Assembly (NCBI GenBank): GCA_039679645.1
Contig: JBDKUO010000039.1
Coordinates: forward strand, 1 to 64,000
Direction: 5' to 3'
DNA length: 64,000 nt
Source of the DNA: Armatimonadota bacterium
Lineage (GTDB): Bacteria > Armatimonadota > UBA5829
The notes below the pieces were generated by a model, which made no database searches, was not told the DNA's origin, and saw only the letters and a list, made by a program, of their open reading frames with translations. Positions within the stretch are counted from its first letter, which is position 1. Each line of letters opens with the position of its first letter. The position numbers and the translations under genes were made by a program. Positions 8,784 to 18,881 of the stretch are shown one piece after another.

Positions 8784-9452
8784 GTGCAGGACCAGTTCCA
8801 AGAAGAGCGAAGTCTCTCACAGTCGCGCTATGCCGTCCTGTCGGATCAGGATATCGTCTCCATCGCACAGCATGGCGACGAAAGAGCCTCTGAGTTTTTG
8901 CTCTACAAATATCGAAGCCTCGTAAGGACGAAAGTAAGATCATACTTCCTTATGGGAGCTGAGAAAGAAGACCTGCTGCAGATCGGAATGATCGGCTTGT
9001 GGCAGGCAATAGTCGATTACCGCCCCGAGAAGGATATTTCGTTCCTCTCATTTGCACGCATATGCATCGAGCGGCACGTCATCACGGCTATCAAGACAGC
9101 CACGCGCCGCAAACAGACTCCACTGAATACTTCCGTATCGCTCGAATATCCGTCTGAAGACAGCGACAGCGAATGGAACCTGGCCGACATCCTCATATCC
9201 GACGATACTATCGATCCTGAGGAACTTGTCCTAAAGCGCGAGGACAACTATCAACTGCAGGACATGCTCAGGCGTCTGCTTTCCGATTTCGAGTGGCAGG
9301 TGCTTTCGGGCTATCAGGTCGGCAAATCGTATCGTGAGATCGCCTGTGAGCTTCGCTGCAAGACCAAGTCGGTCGATAATGCATTGGCCCGCATCAAGCG
9401 GAAGATATCCTGTGCGCCTCACACTTGGCCCGGCATCACAGACAACAATTAA
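8784..9452 (+). CDS. RNA polymerase sigma factor, SigH/Spo0H-like
   Basis: A sigma-70 family protein of about 222 residues lacking region 1. Region 2 is clear (ASEFLLYKYRSLVRTKVRSY, DLLQIGMIGLWQAIVDYRP, SFLSFARICIERHVITAI), and region 4 follows (SYREIACELRCKTKSVDNALARIKRKI). The order and motifs fit Bacillus Spo0H and related factors rather than ECF factors. GTG 8784 is chosen because of AGGGGTGA upstream; ATG 8754 would overlap the previous gene. In Bacillus this factor controls transition-phase genes; here the regulon is unknown. Confidence 0.85.
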   Translation: MQDQFQEERSLSQSRYAVLSDQDIVSIAQHGDERASEFLLYKYRSLVRTKVRSYFLMGAEKEDLLQIGMIGLWQAIVDYRPEKDISFLSFARICIERHVITAIKTATRRKQTPLNTSVSLEYPSEDSDSEWNLADILISDDTIDPEELVLKREDNYQLQDMLRRLLSDFEWQVLSGYQVGKSYREIACELRCKTKSVDNALARIKRKISCAPHTWPGITDNN

Positions 9453-9492
9453 TTTAGTATTTAGTAATTCATATTTTATATTTGATTGGTTA
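9450..9492. repeat. AT-rich intergenic word repeat (TTTAGTATTTAGTAAT type)
   Basis: After the sigma factor gene, an AT-rich run uses words TTTAGTA and ATATTTTATAT. Closely similar runs stand at 5076-5110 (complement), 14821-14862 and 34955-34990, each at a gene end. Confidence 0.55.
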
Positions 9493-9560
9493 TATAAACC
9501 GTTTGCGTTTTTTGAACCTGACGCTGCAAGAAACTGACATCTTATATGGTTTATAATGTG

Positions 9561-9600
9561 CGCCTCCGGAAAACGGGGGCGTTTGGCTTTTTATATTTTT
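9561..9600 (+). terminator. intrinsic terminator
   Basis: CGCCTCCG pairs with CGGGGGCG around loop GAAAA (9561-9581, one G-T pair), followed by TTTGGCTTTTTATATTTTT. It lies 110 bases after the sigma factor stop. Confidence 0.7.
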
Positions 9601-9663
9601 CGTATTGAGAGCCGATTGCAAAAAAACAAATCAATAGGCAGTTGACTGAGCGACAACCGGTCC

Positions 9664-9701
9664 GGGCTCTTAGCTCTCTACTCTCCGCTCTCAGCTATCT
9701 A
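9664..9701. repeat. low-complexity intergenic word repeat (CTCT words)
   Basis: A pyrimidine-rich run of CTCTTAG, CTCTCTA, CTCTCCG and CTCTCAG words lies immediately before the MFS gene, whose ribosome site ACGGAGCG follows it. Confidence 0.5.
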
Positions 9702-9712
9702 CGGAGCGCAGC

Positions 9713-10870
9713 TTGCAAGTTATTAAGAAAATCAATTCGCTGAGCCGTGATCTCAAGCTCCTTTGGACTGCGATACTTGTGCTGAATTTCGGGTTCGGCA
9801 TCTACAGCGCAGTGTTCTATAACTTCGCCACCGAATCTATCAGGATCAGGCCGGAGCAGCTTGGCTATGTGGAAGCCGTCAGAGAGCTGCCGGGTTTTCT
9901 GTGCGTGGGGGTCGCCGCACTGGCAGCGCAGATAGCCGAGCCGCTGCTTGGTTCGATGGCACTCTTTCTTATGGCAATAGGCATGGGCGCATATGCAGTC
10001 GTCCATGGAATCCCTACACTGCTTGTCTTCTCATTCATATGGAGCGTCGGTTTCCACTCCTGGATGCCCCTGCAGTCTTCACTTGTCCTGAACCTTGCGC
10101 GTGCAAATATCAAGGGCAAACGCCTGGGCCAGACACTCTGCGTATCGAGCATGGGAGCACTGGCGGGCATGCTCGCCGTGCGGATTGTAGGGCATGGGTT
10201 CACCTATCCGCAGTGGTTTGTGTTCGGGAGCTGCTGGATACTGGTCGCGGCGTTTGTTATGCTGCCTATCAGGCGAGACATCTGCCACCCGGACAAGCCG
10301 AAACTTGTCTTCAAGTCGCGCTATAAGCTCTATTACGGATTAACGTTTCTCGAGGGCTGCCGCAAACAGGTATTCATGACCTTTGCAGTTTACGCCCTTA
10401 CAAAGGTCTATCATACGCATCTTAAGACAATCGCTCTGCTGATGATCATCAATAGTGTCGTAAATATTCTGGGCGGCCCAATTGTGGGCAAGCTTATCGA
10501 CCGCATAGGCGAGCGTTATATTCTGATGACCAGCTACAGCGCGCTGATACTCGTCTTTTTGGGGTATGCCCTGATCCACCATGAGCACGTATTGTTTATT
10601 CTGTATTGCCTGGACAATTTTTTCTATCTGTCAACCACGTGCTTGACGACCTATCTGCAAAAGATAGCCGACCCGGCAGACCTCACTCCCGCTCTGTCAA
10701 TGGGTGTGACATTTAACCATGCCGCGGCGGTGCTGGTGCCTCTTATAGGCGGCTTTTTGTGGGCAAAACTTGGATACCCTGTAACATTCTTCGGAGGCAC
10801 TGTCGTTGTGGCGATTTCGCTGATACTTGCATCGAGGGTGCGGGCTATGCCCAGGGCTAAAACTCAATGA
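9713..10870 (+). CDS. MFS transporter
   Basis: A 385-residue polytopic inner-membrane protein with around twelve hydrophobic segments and the second-half loop motif GKLIDRIGERYILM typical of the major facilitator superfamily. The substrate cannot be inferred. It starts at TTG 9713 with GGAG 6 bases upstream. Its stop overlaps the next start by 4 bases (ATGA), so it is translationally coupled to the flavoprotein gene. Confidence 0.88.
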   Translation: MQVIKKINSLSRDLKLLWTAILVLNFGFGIYSAVFYNFATESIRIRPEQLGYVEAVRELPGFLCVGVAALAAQIAEPLLGSMALFLMAIGMGAYAVVHGIPTLLVFSFIWSVGFHSWMPLQSSLVLNLARANIKGKRLGQTLCVSSMGALAGMLAVRIVGHGFTYPQWFVFGSCWILVAAFVMLPIRRDICHPDKPKLVFKSRYKLYYGLTFLEGCRKQVFMTFAVYALTKVYHTHLKTIALLMIINSVVNILGGPIVGKLIDRIGERYILMTSYSALILVFLGYALIHHEHVLFILYCLDNFFYLSTTCLTTYLQKIADPADLTPALSMGVTFNHAAAVLVPLIGGFLWAKLGYPVTFFGGTVVVAISLILASRVRAMPRAKTQ

Positions 10871-12126
10871 AGACTCCACGAGTGATAGTGATAGGCGGCG
10901 GCGCCGCCGGTATGATAGCGGCGGGCAGAGCGGCTGAGTGCGGCGCATCGGTCGTGCTGCTGGAAAAAGGCTCAAAACTTGCACGAAAGGTACGCATCAG
11001 CGGCAAGGGTAGGGCGAATATCACCAACACAGCCGACCTCAACGAGTTCATAGAAGCATTTTCACCTAACGGCAGGTTCCTATATGGCGCTTTCTCACGC
11101 TACTTCAGAGATGATCTGCTCGACTTTCTCCACAAGATGGGTGTCGAGACAAAGGAGGAGCGCGGCGGACGAGTCTTTCCCGTATCCGACAGTGCTTCGG
11201 ACGTGGTAGAAGCCTTTGAAAAGTGGATCAGCGAGCTTGGCGTGCGCATCAAATATAACGCGACCGCTAAGTCTATCGACGTAGAGGACGGCCATGTGAC
11301 AGGCGTCAAACTCTACGGCGGACGGATGGACGCTGACGCGGTGATAATAGCGACAGGCGGCGCGTCATACCCCAAAACCGGCTCGACTGGCGACGGATAT
11401 CACATGTCCCGCGATCTCGGCCATACGATAATCACGCCCAGACCGGCTCTTTCAGCTCTGATCACAAAAGAAGACTGGATCAAAGACCTGCAGGGTCTGT
11501 CTCTGCGCAATGTCGAGGCGGCTCTACTTATGGAGATCAAAGGTCAGGATCAGCCAAAGAAGATAGCTTCAGAGTTCGGCGAGATGCTCTTTACCGGCAA
11601 CGGCGTATCCGGCCCGATTATACTCACACTCAGCAGGCATGTCGCATCGCTTCTCGGCAAAGGCCGCCTTATTATCTCAATCGATCTAAAACCGGCGCTA
11701 TCAAGCGAGCAACTGCACCAGAGGCTCATCAGAGACTTCAAGCAGACCAGACACCTGAAAAATTATCTGCACGAACTGCTTCCCCGGCTGCTTGTCGATG
11801 TCTTTGTATATATCAGCGGTCTCGATGGCGATAAGCCCGTCAACAGCATTACAGCGCAGGAGCGTGCGCGGATTGTCGATCTGCTTAAAGACCTCAGGAC
11901 CGAAGTGGTGCGCATGGGTCCGCTGGATGAGGCGATTGTGACATCCGGAGGAGTCTGCATAAAAGAGATCGATCCGAAAACAATGATGTCGAAGCTGGTT
12001 TCGGGATTGTTCTTCGCAGGGGAAGTTATGGATATAGACGCCCAAACCGGCGGCTACAATCTCCAGGCCGCGTTCTCAACAGGATACGTAGCCGGCGAGT
12101 CTGCCGCTGATTACGTCGGGATGTGA
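10867..12126 (+). CDS. BaiN/HI0933-family FAD-dependent oxidoreductase
   Basis: A 419-residue flavoprotein of the HI0933/YhiN/BaiN family. It has an N-terminal FAD-binding GGGAAGMIAAGRAA, then KVRISGKGRANITN, a central GGASYPKTGSTGDGY and a C-terminal GLFFAGEVMDIDAQTGGYNLQ, all hallmark segments. Members are broadly conserved and poorly understood; one reduces bile-acid intermediates. It is cytoplasmic, with no signal peptide. Four-base overlap with the MFS gene. Confidence 0.88.
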   Translation: MKTPRVIVIGGGAAGMIAAGRAAECGASVVLLEKGSKLARKVRISGKGRANITNTADLNEFIEAFSPNGRFLYGAFSRYFRDDLLDFLHKMGVETKEERGGRVFPVSDSASDVVEAFEKWISELGVRIKYNATAKSIDVEDGHVTGVKLYGGRMDADAVIIATGGASYPKTGSTGDGYHMSRDLGHTIITPRPALSALITKEDWIKDLQGLSLRNVEAALLMEIKGQDQPKKIASEFGEMLFTGNGVSGPIILTLSRHVASLLGKGRLIISIDLKPALSSEQLHQRLIRDFKQTRHLKNYLHELLPRLLVDVFVYISGLDGDKPVNSITAQERARIVDLLKDLRTEVVRMGPLDEAIVTSGGVCIKEIDPKTMMSKLVSGLFFAGEVMDIDAQTGGYNLQAAFSTGYVAGESAADYVGM

Positions 12127-12348
12127 GCGTGAGTCATAAAGTCAAAAAGTCATAAAGTCATAAAGTTGGAAAGTCAAAAAGTTCTGATGGTCCGGGATTT
12201 GAATCCCTGACCAATGTATTTGGGATTTTAATCCCATTCTCTGCCATCTTTAATATTTGATGGGTAAGGATCTCCGAATCCGGCTATTGACGATCTTTAC
12301 TACCGTTCCGTGTATCTTTTTGCCCACCCCATCCAACCCCCCGGCCCC

Positions 12349-12380
12349 TAACTCTTAACTCTTAACTCTTAACTCTTAAC
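12349..12380. repeat. 7-bp tandem repeat TAACTCT x4.5
   Basis: Exact tandem heptamer TAACTCT repeated four and a half times in non-coding DNA. A looser version (AACTCAC, AACTCAT, AACTCAT) is at 15018-15045. Confidence 0.9.
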
Positions 12381-12408
12381 CCCCGGCACCCATCACCAAT
12401 TTTTGTTA

Positions 12409-12438
12409 TTGACAGAGAAAGCCAGCCGCTGATATAAT
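12409..12438 (+). promoter_or_regulatory. distal sigma-70 promoter of the tRNA cluster
   Basis: TTGACA (12409-12414), 18-base spacer, TATAAT (12433-12438): both hexamers match consensus. Confidence 0.8.
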
Positions 12439-12467
12439 ATCTTTGCTTGATGACGCAGGGGCAATAC

Positions 12468-12496
12468 TTGACGGTCTTGAGCAGGGTTGGTATAAT
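12468..12496 (+). promoter_or_regulatory. proximal sigma-70 promoter of the tRNA cluster
   Basis: TTGACG (12468-12473), 17-base spacer, TATAAT (12491-12496), placed 25 bases before tRNA-Lys. In tandem with the promoter at 12409. Confidence 0.85.
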
Positions 12497-12520
12497 TATT
12501 CCGGCTTAAACAAGTCGCGT

Positions 12521-12596
12521 GGACGATTAGCTCAGTTGGTAGAGCAGTGGACTCTTAATCCATTGGTCCAGGGTTCGAGTCCCTGATCGTCCACCA
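12521..12596 (+). tRNA. tRNA-Lys (CTT)
   Basis: The acceptor stem GGACGAT/ATCGTCC closes a full cloverleaf. The D arm is GCTC...GAGC, the anticodon loop CTCTTAA has CTT at 12554-12556, and the T arm is GGGTTCGAGTCCC. Discriminator A at 12593 is followed by an encoded CCA (12594-12596). Confidence 0.95.
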
Positions 12597-12601
12597 CTCA
12601 C

Positions 12602-12685
12602 GGGCGAGTGGTGGAATGGCAGACACGCTAGATTTAGGATCTAGTGCCGCAAGGCGTAGGAGTTCAACTCTCCTCTCGCCCACCA
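12602..12685 (+). tRNA. tRNA-Leu (TAG)
   Basis: A class II tRNA with long variable arm (TGCCGCAAGGCGT). Acceptor GGGCGAG/CTCGCCC (12602-12608, 12675-12681); anticodon stem CTAGA/TCTAG with loop TTTAGGA giving anticodon TAG. Encoded CCA at 12683-12685. Confidence 0.95.
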
Positions 12686-12715
12686 CAGCCGGTAAATAGG
12701 TAAATGAAATAGCGT

Positions 12716-12790
12716 GCGGGGGTGGTTCAGTGGTAGAACGCCACCTTGCCAAGGTGGATGTCGCGGGTTCGAGTCCCGTCCCCCGCTCCA
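12716..12790 (+). tRNA. tRNA-Gly (GCC)
   Basis: Acceptor GCGGGGG/CCCCCGC (12716-12722, 12780-12786); anticodon stem CCACC/GGTGG with loop TTGCCAA giving GCC. The T arm GGGTTCGAGTCCC is present. Discriminator T at 12787 and encoded CCA at 12788-12790. Confidence 0.95.
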
Positions 12791-12810
12791 AATTCAACAA
12801 AATGGGTATA

Positions 12811-12870
12811 GGATAGCGGACACTAAGCACGCATGCGCGGCGAGTGCCTAACGTCCTGTATCCTTTTTTT
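12811..12870 (+). terminator. intrinsic terminator of the tRNA operon
   Basis: A long hairpin: GGATA and GGAC (12811-12821) pair with GTCC and TATCC (12853-12863), and an inner GCAC/GTGC helix closes the loop. Seven Ts follow at once. It separates the tRNA transcript from tig. Confidence 0.85.
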
Positions 12871-12900
12871 GTGTGCAAATCCAGATTGGAGAAGAACAAC

Positions 12901-14220
12901 ATGTTGGTGAAGCAGGAGCAGATCAGCCCTTGTGAGGTGGAACTGCATATCCAGGTTGATGCCGAGAAAGTTGACGCAGCCATTGACGAGACCTATGCAA
13001 AACTGGGCAAGTCGACCAATATTCCCGGTTTCCGAAAGGGCAAGGCTCCCAGGGTCGTTCTGGAGCATGTGCTTGATCAGGAAGCAGTCAAGGAAAGAGC
13101 GGCAGACATACTCCTCAAGGGCGCTTATATGGAAGCTCTGGAAGAGAGCAAGCTAGACCCGTATGCCCCTGCCGATGTCGATATCGTAAAATTCGAGCTT
13201 GGCGAGCCGCTTGAGTTCAAAGCACTCGTGCCGCTTGAGCCGAAGGTCGAGTTGGGCGATTACAAGGGTATAGAGGCTGAGCGCAATGTCAAGGCAGTGA
13301 CCGACGATGGTGTCGAGGGGAATATCAAGGACATCCTTGAAAGGAATACTCAGTTCCCTGATGTGTATGACCGTGAAGCGCGAGTCGGTGATGTCGTTCG
13401 TGTCGAGATGAAGGACGACAGCGAACCGGACGCCGAGATGAAGTCTAATGTATTCGATATCGGTGATGCTCTGCCGGAGTTCAATGAGGGTCTTGCCGGT
13501 ATGAACCCGGACGAAGAAAAAATCATCAGCGTCACCTATCCTGAAGATTTCCAGGCCGAGGACCTGCGCGGCAAGACAATTGCCTGGAAAGTCAAGATGT
13601 GCGAGATTCATGAGAAGGTAGTGCCCGAACTTACGGACGAGTGGGTCAAAGAAAACTTTGCTCCCGAGCCAAAAGAGGGCGAGGAACCTGTCGCCGAGCC
13701 TATCGACACCGTAGAAAAACTGCGTGCGAAAGTAAAATCCATAATGGAAGAGTCTGAGGCGCATGCGGCGGACGATGAAGTACGGAATAAGGTAGTGGAC
13801 AAGGTGATCGAAAACGCGAAAGCCGACTTCCCCGGCGTATTGGTCAATGAGGGCGTCGAGAAGCGTATGGAAGACCTTGCCGAGCAGCTTAAAAAGCGCA
13901 AACTTACAATAGACGACTTTCTAAAATACAGGGATATCAAGATCGAAGACCTGCGCGCCGAGTATCAAGAGTCGGCGAAGAAAGAGCTCAAGAGCAGCCT
14001 GGTTTTGGGCGAGATAGTCACAAAGGAAGATATCAAGGTCGAAGATGCCGATGTTGAGGAAGCGCTGCAGGCAATGGCGAGCGAGAACAGGGTCCCGGTC
14101 GAGACGATCAAGGCTTATGTCGACAGGACAAAAAGCATGCCCGACGTCAGAAATCGAATTCTGACGAAAAAAGTTATAGATTTTCTGGTTGATGCTTCCA
14201 ATATTAAAAACGTAGGGTAG
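12901..14220 (+). CDS. tig: trigger factor
   Basis: A 439-residue ribosome-associated folding chaperone and peptidyl-prolyl isomerase. The ribosome-binding signature is NIPGFRKGKAPRVVLE near residues 40-55, followed by the FKBP-like domain (RVGDVVRVEMKDD) and the long helical C-terminal arms. ATG 12901 follows GGAGAA; an in-frame ATG at 12844 lies inside the preceding terminator and is rejected. It is the first gene of a tig-clpP-clpX-lon run, a common bacterial order. Confidence 0.95.
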   Translation: MLVKQEQISPCEVELHIQVDAEKVDAAIDETYAKLGKSTNIPGFRKGKAPRVVLEHVLDQEAVKERAADILLKGAYMEALEESKLDPYAPADVDIVKFELGEPLEFKALVPLEPKVELGDYKGIEAERNVKAVTDDGVEGNIKDILERNTQFPDVYDREARVGDVVRVEMKDDSEPDAEMKSNVFDIGDALPEFNEGLAGMNPDEEKIISVTYPEDFQAEDLRGKTIAWKVKMCEIHEKVVPELTDEWVKENFAPEPKEGEEPVAEPIDTVEKLRAKVKSIMEESEAHAADDEVRNKVVDKVIENAKADFPGVLVNEGVEKRMEDLAEQLKKRKLTIDDFLKYRDIKIEDLRAEYQESAKKELKSSLVLGEIVTKEDIKVEDADVEEALQAMASENRVPVETIKAYVDRTKSMPDVRNRILTKKVIDFLVDASNIKNVG

Positions 14221-14238
14221 TTGAAAGGAGTTCAGCTA

Positions 14239-14823
14239 ATGGCGCTGGTACCGATGGTTGTGGAACAGAGTGCGCGAGGTGAGCGTGCTTACGATATTTA
14301 TTCCAGGCTTTTGAAGGATAGGATTATCTTCATAGGAACCCCGATTGACGATGATATCGCTAACCTTGTGATGGCTCAAATGCTTTTCCTCCAAAAAGAG
14401 GATCCGGATCGAGATATAGAACTTTATATCAACAGCCCTGGCGGCTCAGTTATCGCGGGACTGGCGATATATGATACAATGCAGATAATAAAGCCCGACG
14501 TCGCGACCATGTGCGTGGGGCATGCCATGAGTATGGCCGCTGTGCTGCTGGCCGGCGGCGCTAAGGGCAAGCGACTTGCTCTGCCGAACTCAAGGATTAT
14601 GATCCATCAGGGCAGCGCCGGTTTCCACGGCACGCCTTCGGATATCGATATTGTGGCAAAAGAAGTTCTTCGCTACAAATCACTGCTGGTCGATCTACTG
14701 TCCAAACACTCCGGCCAGCCTCGCGAGAAGGTCGAAAAAGATATTGATCGAGACTTCTACATGTCACCTGAAGAGGCTGAGGAATATGGCATAGTCGACA
14801 AAGTCCTCACAGCCACAGAATAA
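14239..14823 (+). CDS. clpP: ATP-dependent Clp protease proteolytic subunit ClpP
   Basis: A 194-residue serine protease with the complete triad: Ser98 in GHAMSMAA, His123 in SRIMIHQ, Asp172 in DIDRDF. The oxyanion region SPGGS is present. It would form the tetradecameric chamber fed by ClpX. ATG 14239 is chosen because AAAGGAG lies 8 bases upstream; a TTG at 14221 lacks a site. The GHAMSM segment replaces the more usual GQAASM, a mild variation. Confidence 0.95.
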   Translation: MALVPMVVEQSARGERAYDIYSRLLKDRIIFIGTPIDDDIANLVMAQMLFLQKEDPDRDIELYINSPGGSVIAGLAIYDTMQIIKPDVATMCVGHAMSMAAVLLAGGAKGKRLALPNSRIMIHQGSAGFHGTPSDIDIVAKEVLRYKSLLVDLLSKHSGQPREKVEKDIDRDFYMSPEEAEEYGIVDKVLTATE

Positions 14824-15073
14824 TTTTAGATTTAGTATCTTGTATTGATTATTTAATTATTGCCTTTGATCGGGCTGGATATCCGATCCAGCCCGAAAAA
14901 ACTTTGCGATCTATAATCGTGGATTCTCAGCGCAATCTGAATAATGTGCAAGTGATAAGCGTTTCATTTTTGGTGAGCGAATTACAAGATTATAGGCGTC
15001 CCAAATTTTGTCATTCTGAACTCACAACTCATAACTCATTAACCCACACCGTTTTTTGTAGGGGGACACGAAT
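14824..15073. other. clpP-clpX spacer with hairpin and word repeats
   Basis: It contains an AT-rich TTTAGTAT-type run (14821-14862), a hairpin with arms CGGGCTGGAT/ATCCAGCCCG (14871-14896) that has A residues rather than Ts downstream, and an AACTCAT-type run (15018-15045). No gene is seen. Confidence 0.7.
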
Positions 15074-16339
15074 TTGGCCAGGATCGGTTATGATCGCACC
15101 GGCGAGAGGTGCGCGCTCTGCGGCAAGAGCCGCGACCAAGTAAAGAAGCTTCTCGTAGGTGTCTACGGCGGGATATGTATCGAGTGTGTCGAGCTTTGCA
15201 ACGATATAATAAAAGGCGAATCCGCACAGAGCGATGATTTTTCCGCAATAGGTGCCGTGCCCAAGCCCAAGGAAATTTATCGAATACTCAGCCAGTATGT
15301 AGTCGGTCAGGAAAAGGCTAAAAGGTCGCTTTCTGTGGCGGTTTACAACCACTTCAAGCGCATCAATGCCAACATGTCCGATGTCGAACTGCAAAAGTCC
15401 AACATTATGCTCATCGGTCCGACCGGCTCGGGCAAGACACTTCTGGCACAGACTCTGGCCAAGATTCTCAACGTGCCGTTTGCCATAGCCGATGCAACAT
15501 CGCTTACGGAGGCCGGTTATGTCGGCGAGGACGTCGAGAACATTCTGCTCAAACTCCTCCAGGCTGCCGATACGGGCGGAAGCGTTCAGGACACAGTCAA
15601 GAACGCCCAGCGGGGCATTATCTACATCGACGAGATCGACAAGATCGCACGCAAATCGGATAATCCTTCGATCACGCGCGATGTCTCCGGCGAAGGCGTG
15701 CAGCAGGCTCTGCTTAAAATTCTTGAGGGAACGGTCGCGGCTGTTCCGCCTCAGGGCGGCAGGAAGCACCCTCAGCAGGAATATGTCCACATCGACACCA
15801 CAAACGTTCTCTTCATATGCGGCGGCGCTTTTGACGGCCTCGAAGATATAATCGGACGTAGAATATCCGATAATTCCATGGGCTTCCGCGCCGAGGTCAA
15901 GAGCAAGATCAAGAAAAACCCGGGCGAGATGTTCAAGCATGTGCTGCCCGAAGACCTCCTGAAGTTCGGGCTGATACCTGAGTTCGTCGGCAGGCTCCCT
16001 GTCGTATCTACTCTGGACTCGCTCGATGAAGAAGCTCTGGTCAAGATACTGACTCAACCCAAGAACGCGCTTGTCAAGCAGTATAAGAAGTTCTTCGAAT
16101 ACGATGGCGTCGATCTTGTAGTAACCGATGACGCTCTTACAGCGATTGCAAAAGAGTCGATGAAGCGTGGAATGGGTGCCAGAGCGCTTCGCTCCATCAT
16201 CGAAGAAGTCATGCTTAATATCATGTATGAGCTGCCTTCATGCCAGGATGTTAAGAAGTGCATCATTACAGAAGATACTATCGTCAACAAGAAGGAACCC
16301 ACGCTCGTCACTCTGAGCGAGGTTAAGCAAGCGTCGTAG
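15074..16339 (+). CDS. clpX: ATP-dependent Clp protease ATP-binding subunit ClpX
   Basis: A 421-residue AAA+ unfoldase. The N-terminal zinc-binding domain has Cys13, Cys16, Cys35 and Cys38. Walker A GPTGSGKT is at 115-122, Walker B is [10 protein letters not shown], and the pore and sensor regions follow. ClpX recognises substrates and feeds them to ClpP. It starts with TTG 15074 behind AGGGGGA. lon begins one base after its stop. Confidence 0.95.
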   Translation: MARIGYDRTGERCALCGKSRDQVKKLLVGVYGGICIECVELCNDIIKGESAQSDDFSAIGAVPKPKEIYRILSQYVVGQEKAKRSLSVAVYNHFKRINANMSDVELQKSNIMLIGPTGSGKTLLAQTLAKILNVPFAIADATSLTEAGYVGEDVENILLKLLQAADTGGSVQDTVKNAQRGIIYIDEIDKIARKSDNPSITRDVSGEGVQQALLKILEGTVAAVPPQGGRKHPQQEYVHIDTTNVLFICGGAFDGLEDIIGRRISDNSMGFRAEVKSKIKKNPGEMFKHVLPEDLLKFGLIPEFVGRLPVVSTLDSLDEEALVKILTQPKNALVKQYKKFFEYDGVDLVVTDDALTAIAKESMKRGMGARALRSIIEEVMLNIMYELPSCQDVKKCIITEDTIVNKKEPTLVTLSEVKQAS

Positions 16340-16340
16340 T

Positions 16341-18749
16341 ATGGCTTATTTGGATCATGACAGTCAGGATGATATTTCACAAGCGCTGAGCGGTCTGCAA
16401 ATGCCTCGCAAGCTGCCGAGAATCCTGCCGGTGCTTCCGGTCAGGGACAGCGTCTACTTCCCGCATATGCTTTTCCCGCTCTTTCTGGGCAGAGAAAAGT
16501 CTATACGAGCGCTCGATCATGCGCTTGAAAAGAACCGGTATCTGCTTCTTGTCGCACAGAAAGAAGTCTCCGTCGAGGACCCGACACCTGACGACGTCTA
16601 CTGGGTCGGAACTGTTGTCGAGGTTATGCAGGTCCTGCGCGTGCCGGACGGCACAGTCCGCGTAACCCTCGAGGGCATCGAAAGGGCGCAGATCACAAAG
16701 TTTGTCCACACCGATCCGTTCTTCAAGGCCAGAGTCCGCATCTTGAGCAGCCGTGAAGTCACAGGGTCTAATGTGGAAGCCCTGATGCGCAGCGTCGTAT
16801 CGACATTCGATCAGATCGTTCAGAACCAGGGCGGCTATAACGGTCACCCGATTCCCCCTGAACTGATGATGAATGTGGCTGGTATAGAAGAGCCGGGCAA
16901 GCTTGTCGATACGATTATTCCTCATCTGCCCATCAAGACAGAGATCAAGCAAGACGTGCTGGAGACGGTCGACGTGATCGGACGGCTGGAAAAGCTCAAC
17001 ACACTGCTGCAAAAAGAGATGGAGGTGCTGGATATCCAGCGCAATATCCGCAGTCGTGTTGAAAAAGAAATGGGTGAAATGCAGCGTGAGTATATACTCC
17101 GCGAGCAGTTGAAGGCGATCCAGCAGGAGCTTGGCGACCGCGACGGACACACGAGCGAGGGCGATGATTATAAGGCAAGGATAGCCGAAGCCAAAATGCC
17201 CGAGGATGTCGAGTCCAAGGCGATGAAAGAGCTTGATCGGCTCGACAAGATGCCGTTTGCGTCGCCCGAGGGGGCCGTTATTCGCAATTATCTCGATTGG
17301 CTGATTGCGCTGCCCTGGGCTGCGTGGACAGAAGAGTCGCTGGATATAGCAGAGGCTGAGACAGTCCTGGACTCAGATCATTTCGGGCTGGACAAAGTCA
17401 AAGAACGCGTGCTCGAATTTCTGGCTGTCCGCAAGCTGGCAAAAGATATCAAGGGACCGATCCTGTGCTTTGTGGGACCTCCCGGTGTCGGCAAGACCAG
17501 CATCGGCAAGTCAATCGCAAAGTCCATGGGGCGCAAGTTTTACAGGCTCTCACTCGGCGGTGTGCGTGACGAGGCTGAAATTCGCGGGCACCGGCGCACG
17601 TATGTCGGCGCGCTCCCCGGCAGGATCATACAGGGGATCAAACAGGTAGGGGCTCGAAATCCCGTCTTCATGCTCGACGAGATAGACAAGATCGGCGCTG
17701 ATTTCAGGGGAGACCCGTCATCGGCTCTGCTGGAGGCTCTGGACCCTGAGCAGAACGATTCTTTCAGTGATCACTATCTTGAAGTGCCGTTCAATCTGCG
17801 GGATGTGATGTTTATCACCACCGCGAATGTGCTAGAAACGATTCCGCCGGCTCTGCGGGACAGAATGGAGATTATCAGGTTCTCCGGCTATATCGAGGAC
17901 GAGAAGCTGGAGATTGCAAAGCGTTTCATTCTTCCCAAACAGATAAAAGAAAACGGGCTAACGAGTGATCTGCTTTCCATTCAAGACTCGGCAATGCGGC
18001 ACATAATTCGTGACTACACGCGTGAAGCCGGAGTGCGCAACATGGAGCGCGCGGTCGGCACTGTCTGCCGCAAAGTCGCAAAGGAAGTCGCAACCGGAAA
18101 GAAGACAAAGACCACCGTCCGCGAGAAGGATGTCAAGACCTATCTGGGACCGCAGAAGTATCACTTTGGCCGGGCCGAGGAGAAGGATGAAGTGGCCGTC
18201 GTTACGGGTCTTGCATATACCGAGTTCGGCGGAGACGTAATCTCAATTGAGACGGTGCTCATGAAGTCGGATAAGGGCAATCTTATCTTGACGGGTCAGT
18301 TGGGCGATGTCATGAAGGAATCGGCTCAGGCCGCGCTGACATATGTCCGCTCTCGGGCGCGAATCCTGGGTATCGATGAGGAGTTCAGTTCGCGCACTGA
18401 TATACATATTCATGTTCCTGAGGGAGCTGTGCCCAAGGACGGGCCTTCCGCAGGTGTCACTATCGCTACGGCAATAGCGTCTGCGCTCACAAAGCGCCCA
18501 GTACGCAAAGACGTGGCAATGACCGGCGAGATTACTCTGCGGGGACGTGTCTTGCCCATAGGCGGGGTCAAAGAAAAAGTTCTCGCGGCTCACAGAGCAG
18601 GTATTCGGACTGTAATCCTGCCAAAGGAGAACGAGAACGATATTGAGGACATTCCATCGAATGTTCGGGACGAGATGACCTTCCATCTGGTCGATCATGC
18701 CGATGAAGTGTTGAACTTGGCTTTGATCCAGGTAACGGCTCAACCTTAG
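16341..18749 (+). CDS. lon: endopeptidase La (Lon protease)
   Basis: An 802-residue ATP-dependent serine protease of normal length. It has an N-terminal LonN substrate domain, an AAA+ module with Walker [10 protein letters not shown] near residue 378 and Walker [11 protein letters not shown], and a C-terminal protease domain with the catalytic Ser in DGPSAGVT (about 702) and the catalytic Lys in [14 protein letters not shown] (about 745). It removes misfolded and some regulatory proteins in the cytoplasm. It lies immediately after clpX. Confidence 0.96.
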   Translation: MAYLDHDSQDDISQALSGLQMPRKLPRILPVLPVRDSVYFPHMLFPLFLGREKSIRALDHALEKNRYLLLVAQKEVSVEDPTPDDVYWVGTVVEVMQVLRVPDGTVRVTLEGIERAQITKFVHTDPFFKARVRILSSREVTGSNVEALMRSVVSTFDQIVQNQGGYNGHPIPPELMMNVAGIEEPGKLVDTIIPHLPIKTEIKQDVLETVDVIGRLEKLNTLLQKEMEVLDIQRNIRSRVEKEMGEMQREYILREQLKAIQQELGDRDGHTSEGDDYKARIAEAKMPEDVESKAMKELDRLDKMPFASPEGAVIRNYLDWLIALPWAAWTEESLDIAEAETVLDSDHFGLDKVKERVLEFLAVRKLAKDIKGPILCFVGPPGVGKTSIGKSIAKSMGRKFYRLSLGGVRDEAEIRGHRRTYVGALPGRIIQGIKQVGARNPVFMLDEIDKIGADFRGDPSSALLEALDPEQNDSFSDHYLEVPFNLRDVMFITTANVLETIPPALRDRMEIIRFSGYIEDEKLEIAKRFILPKQIKENGLTSDLLSIQDSAMRHIIRDYTREAGVRNMERAVGTVCRKVAKEVATGKKTKTTVREKDVKTYLGPQKYHFGRAEEKDEVAVVTGLAYTEFGGDVISIETVLMKSDKGNLILTGQLGDVMKESAQAALTYVRSRARILGIDEEFSSRTDIHIHVPEGAVPKDGPSAGVTIATAIASALTKRPVRKDVAMTGEITLRGRVLPIGGVKEKVLAAHRAGIRTVILPKENENDIEDIPSNVRDEMTFHLVDHADEVLNLALIQVTAQP

Positions 18750-18826
18750 CTTTTTCTCGGGAGGGCGAAACTCTCGCTGAGCTAAGGCATGCAAAATGCA
18801 GACATGCTCAAGAGACTGCTTTCAAA

Positions 18827-18863
18827 CTAATGCCCCACCGATATCCGGCGGGGCATTAGTTTT
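18827..18863. terminator. bidirectional intrinsic terminator
   Basis: CTAATGCCCC pairs with GGGGCATTAG (18827-18836, 18850-18859) with an inner CCG/CGG, then TTTT on the plus strand. It lies between lon and the convergent gene ending at 18882 and can serve both. Confidence 0.85.
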
Positions 18864-18881
18864 ACGCTGTCTTAACCCGAG

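Larger units (their letters stand above)
12127..12520. repeat. 394-bp non-coding region of repeats and palindromes before the tRNA genes
   Basis: No gene is seen. In order it holds AGTCATAAA/AGTCAAAA words (12132-12183), an imperfect 24-bp palindrome GGTCCGGGATT/AATCCCTGACC (12189-12212), a palindrome TGGGATT/AATCCCA (12221-12236), a CTCCGA-loop hairpin (12268-12281), four and a half copies of TAACTCT (12349-12380), and two sigma-70 promoters (12409-12438, 12468-12496). Confidence 0.8.

Noticed and set aside
12189-12236. tRNA-like GGGATTTGAATCCC segments before the tRNA genes
   Set aside because: They resemble a T arm but no acceptor, D or anticodon arm can be built; they are simple palindromes.
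12132-12380. Short tandem repeats as a CRISPR array
   Set aside because: Repeat units are only 7-10 bases without unique spacers, and no cas gene is present.
14871-14896. Hairpin after clpP as an intrinsic terminator
   Set aside because: A 9-10 bp stem exists but it is followed by A residues on the plus strand and no T-tract on the minus strand.
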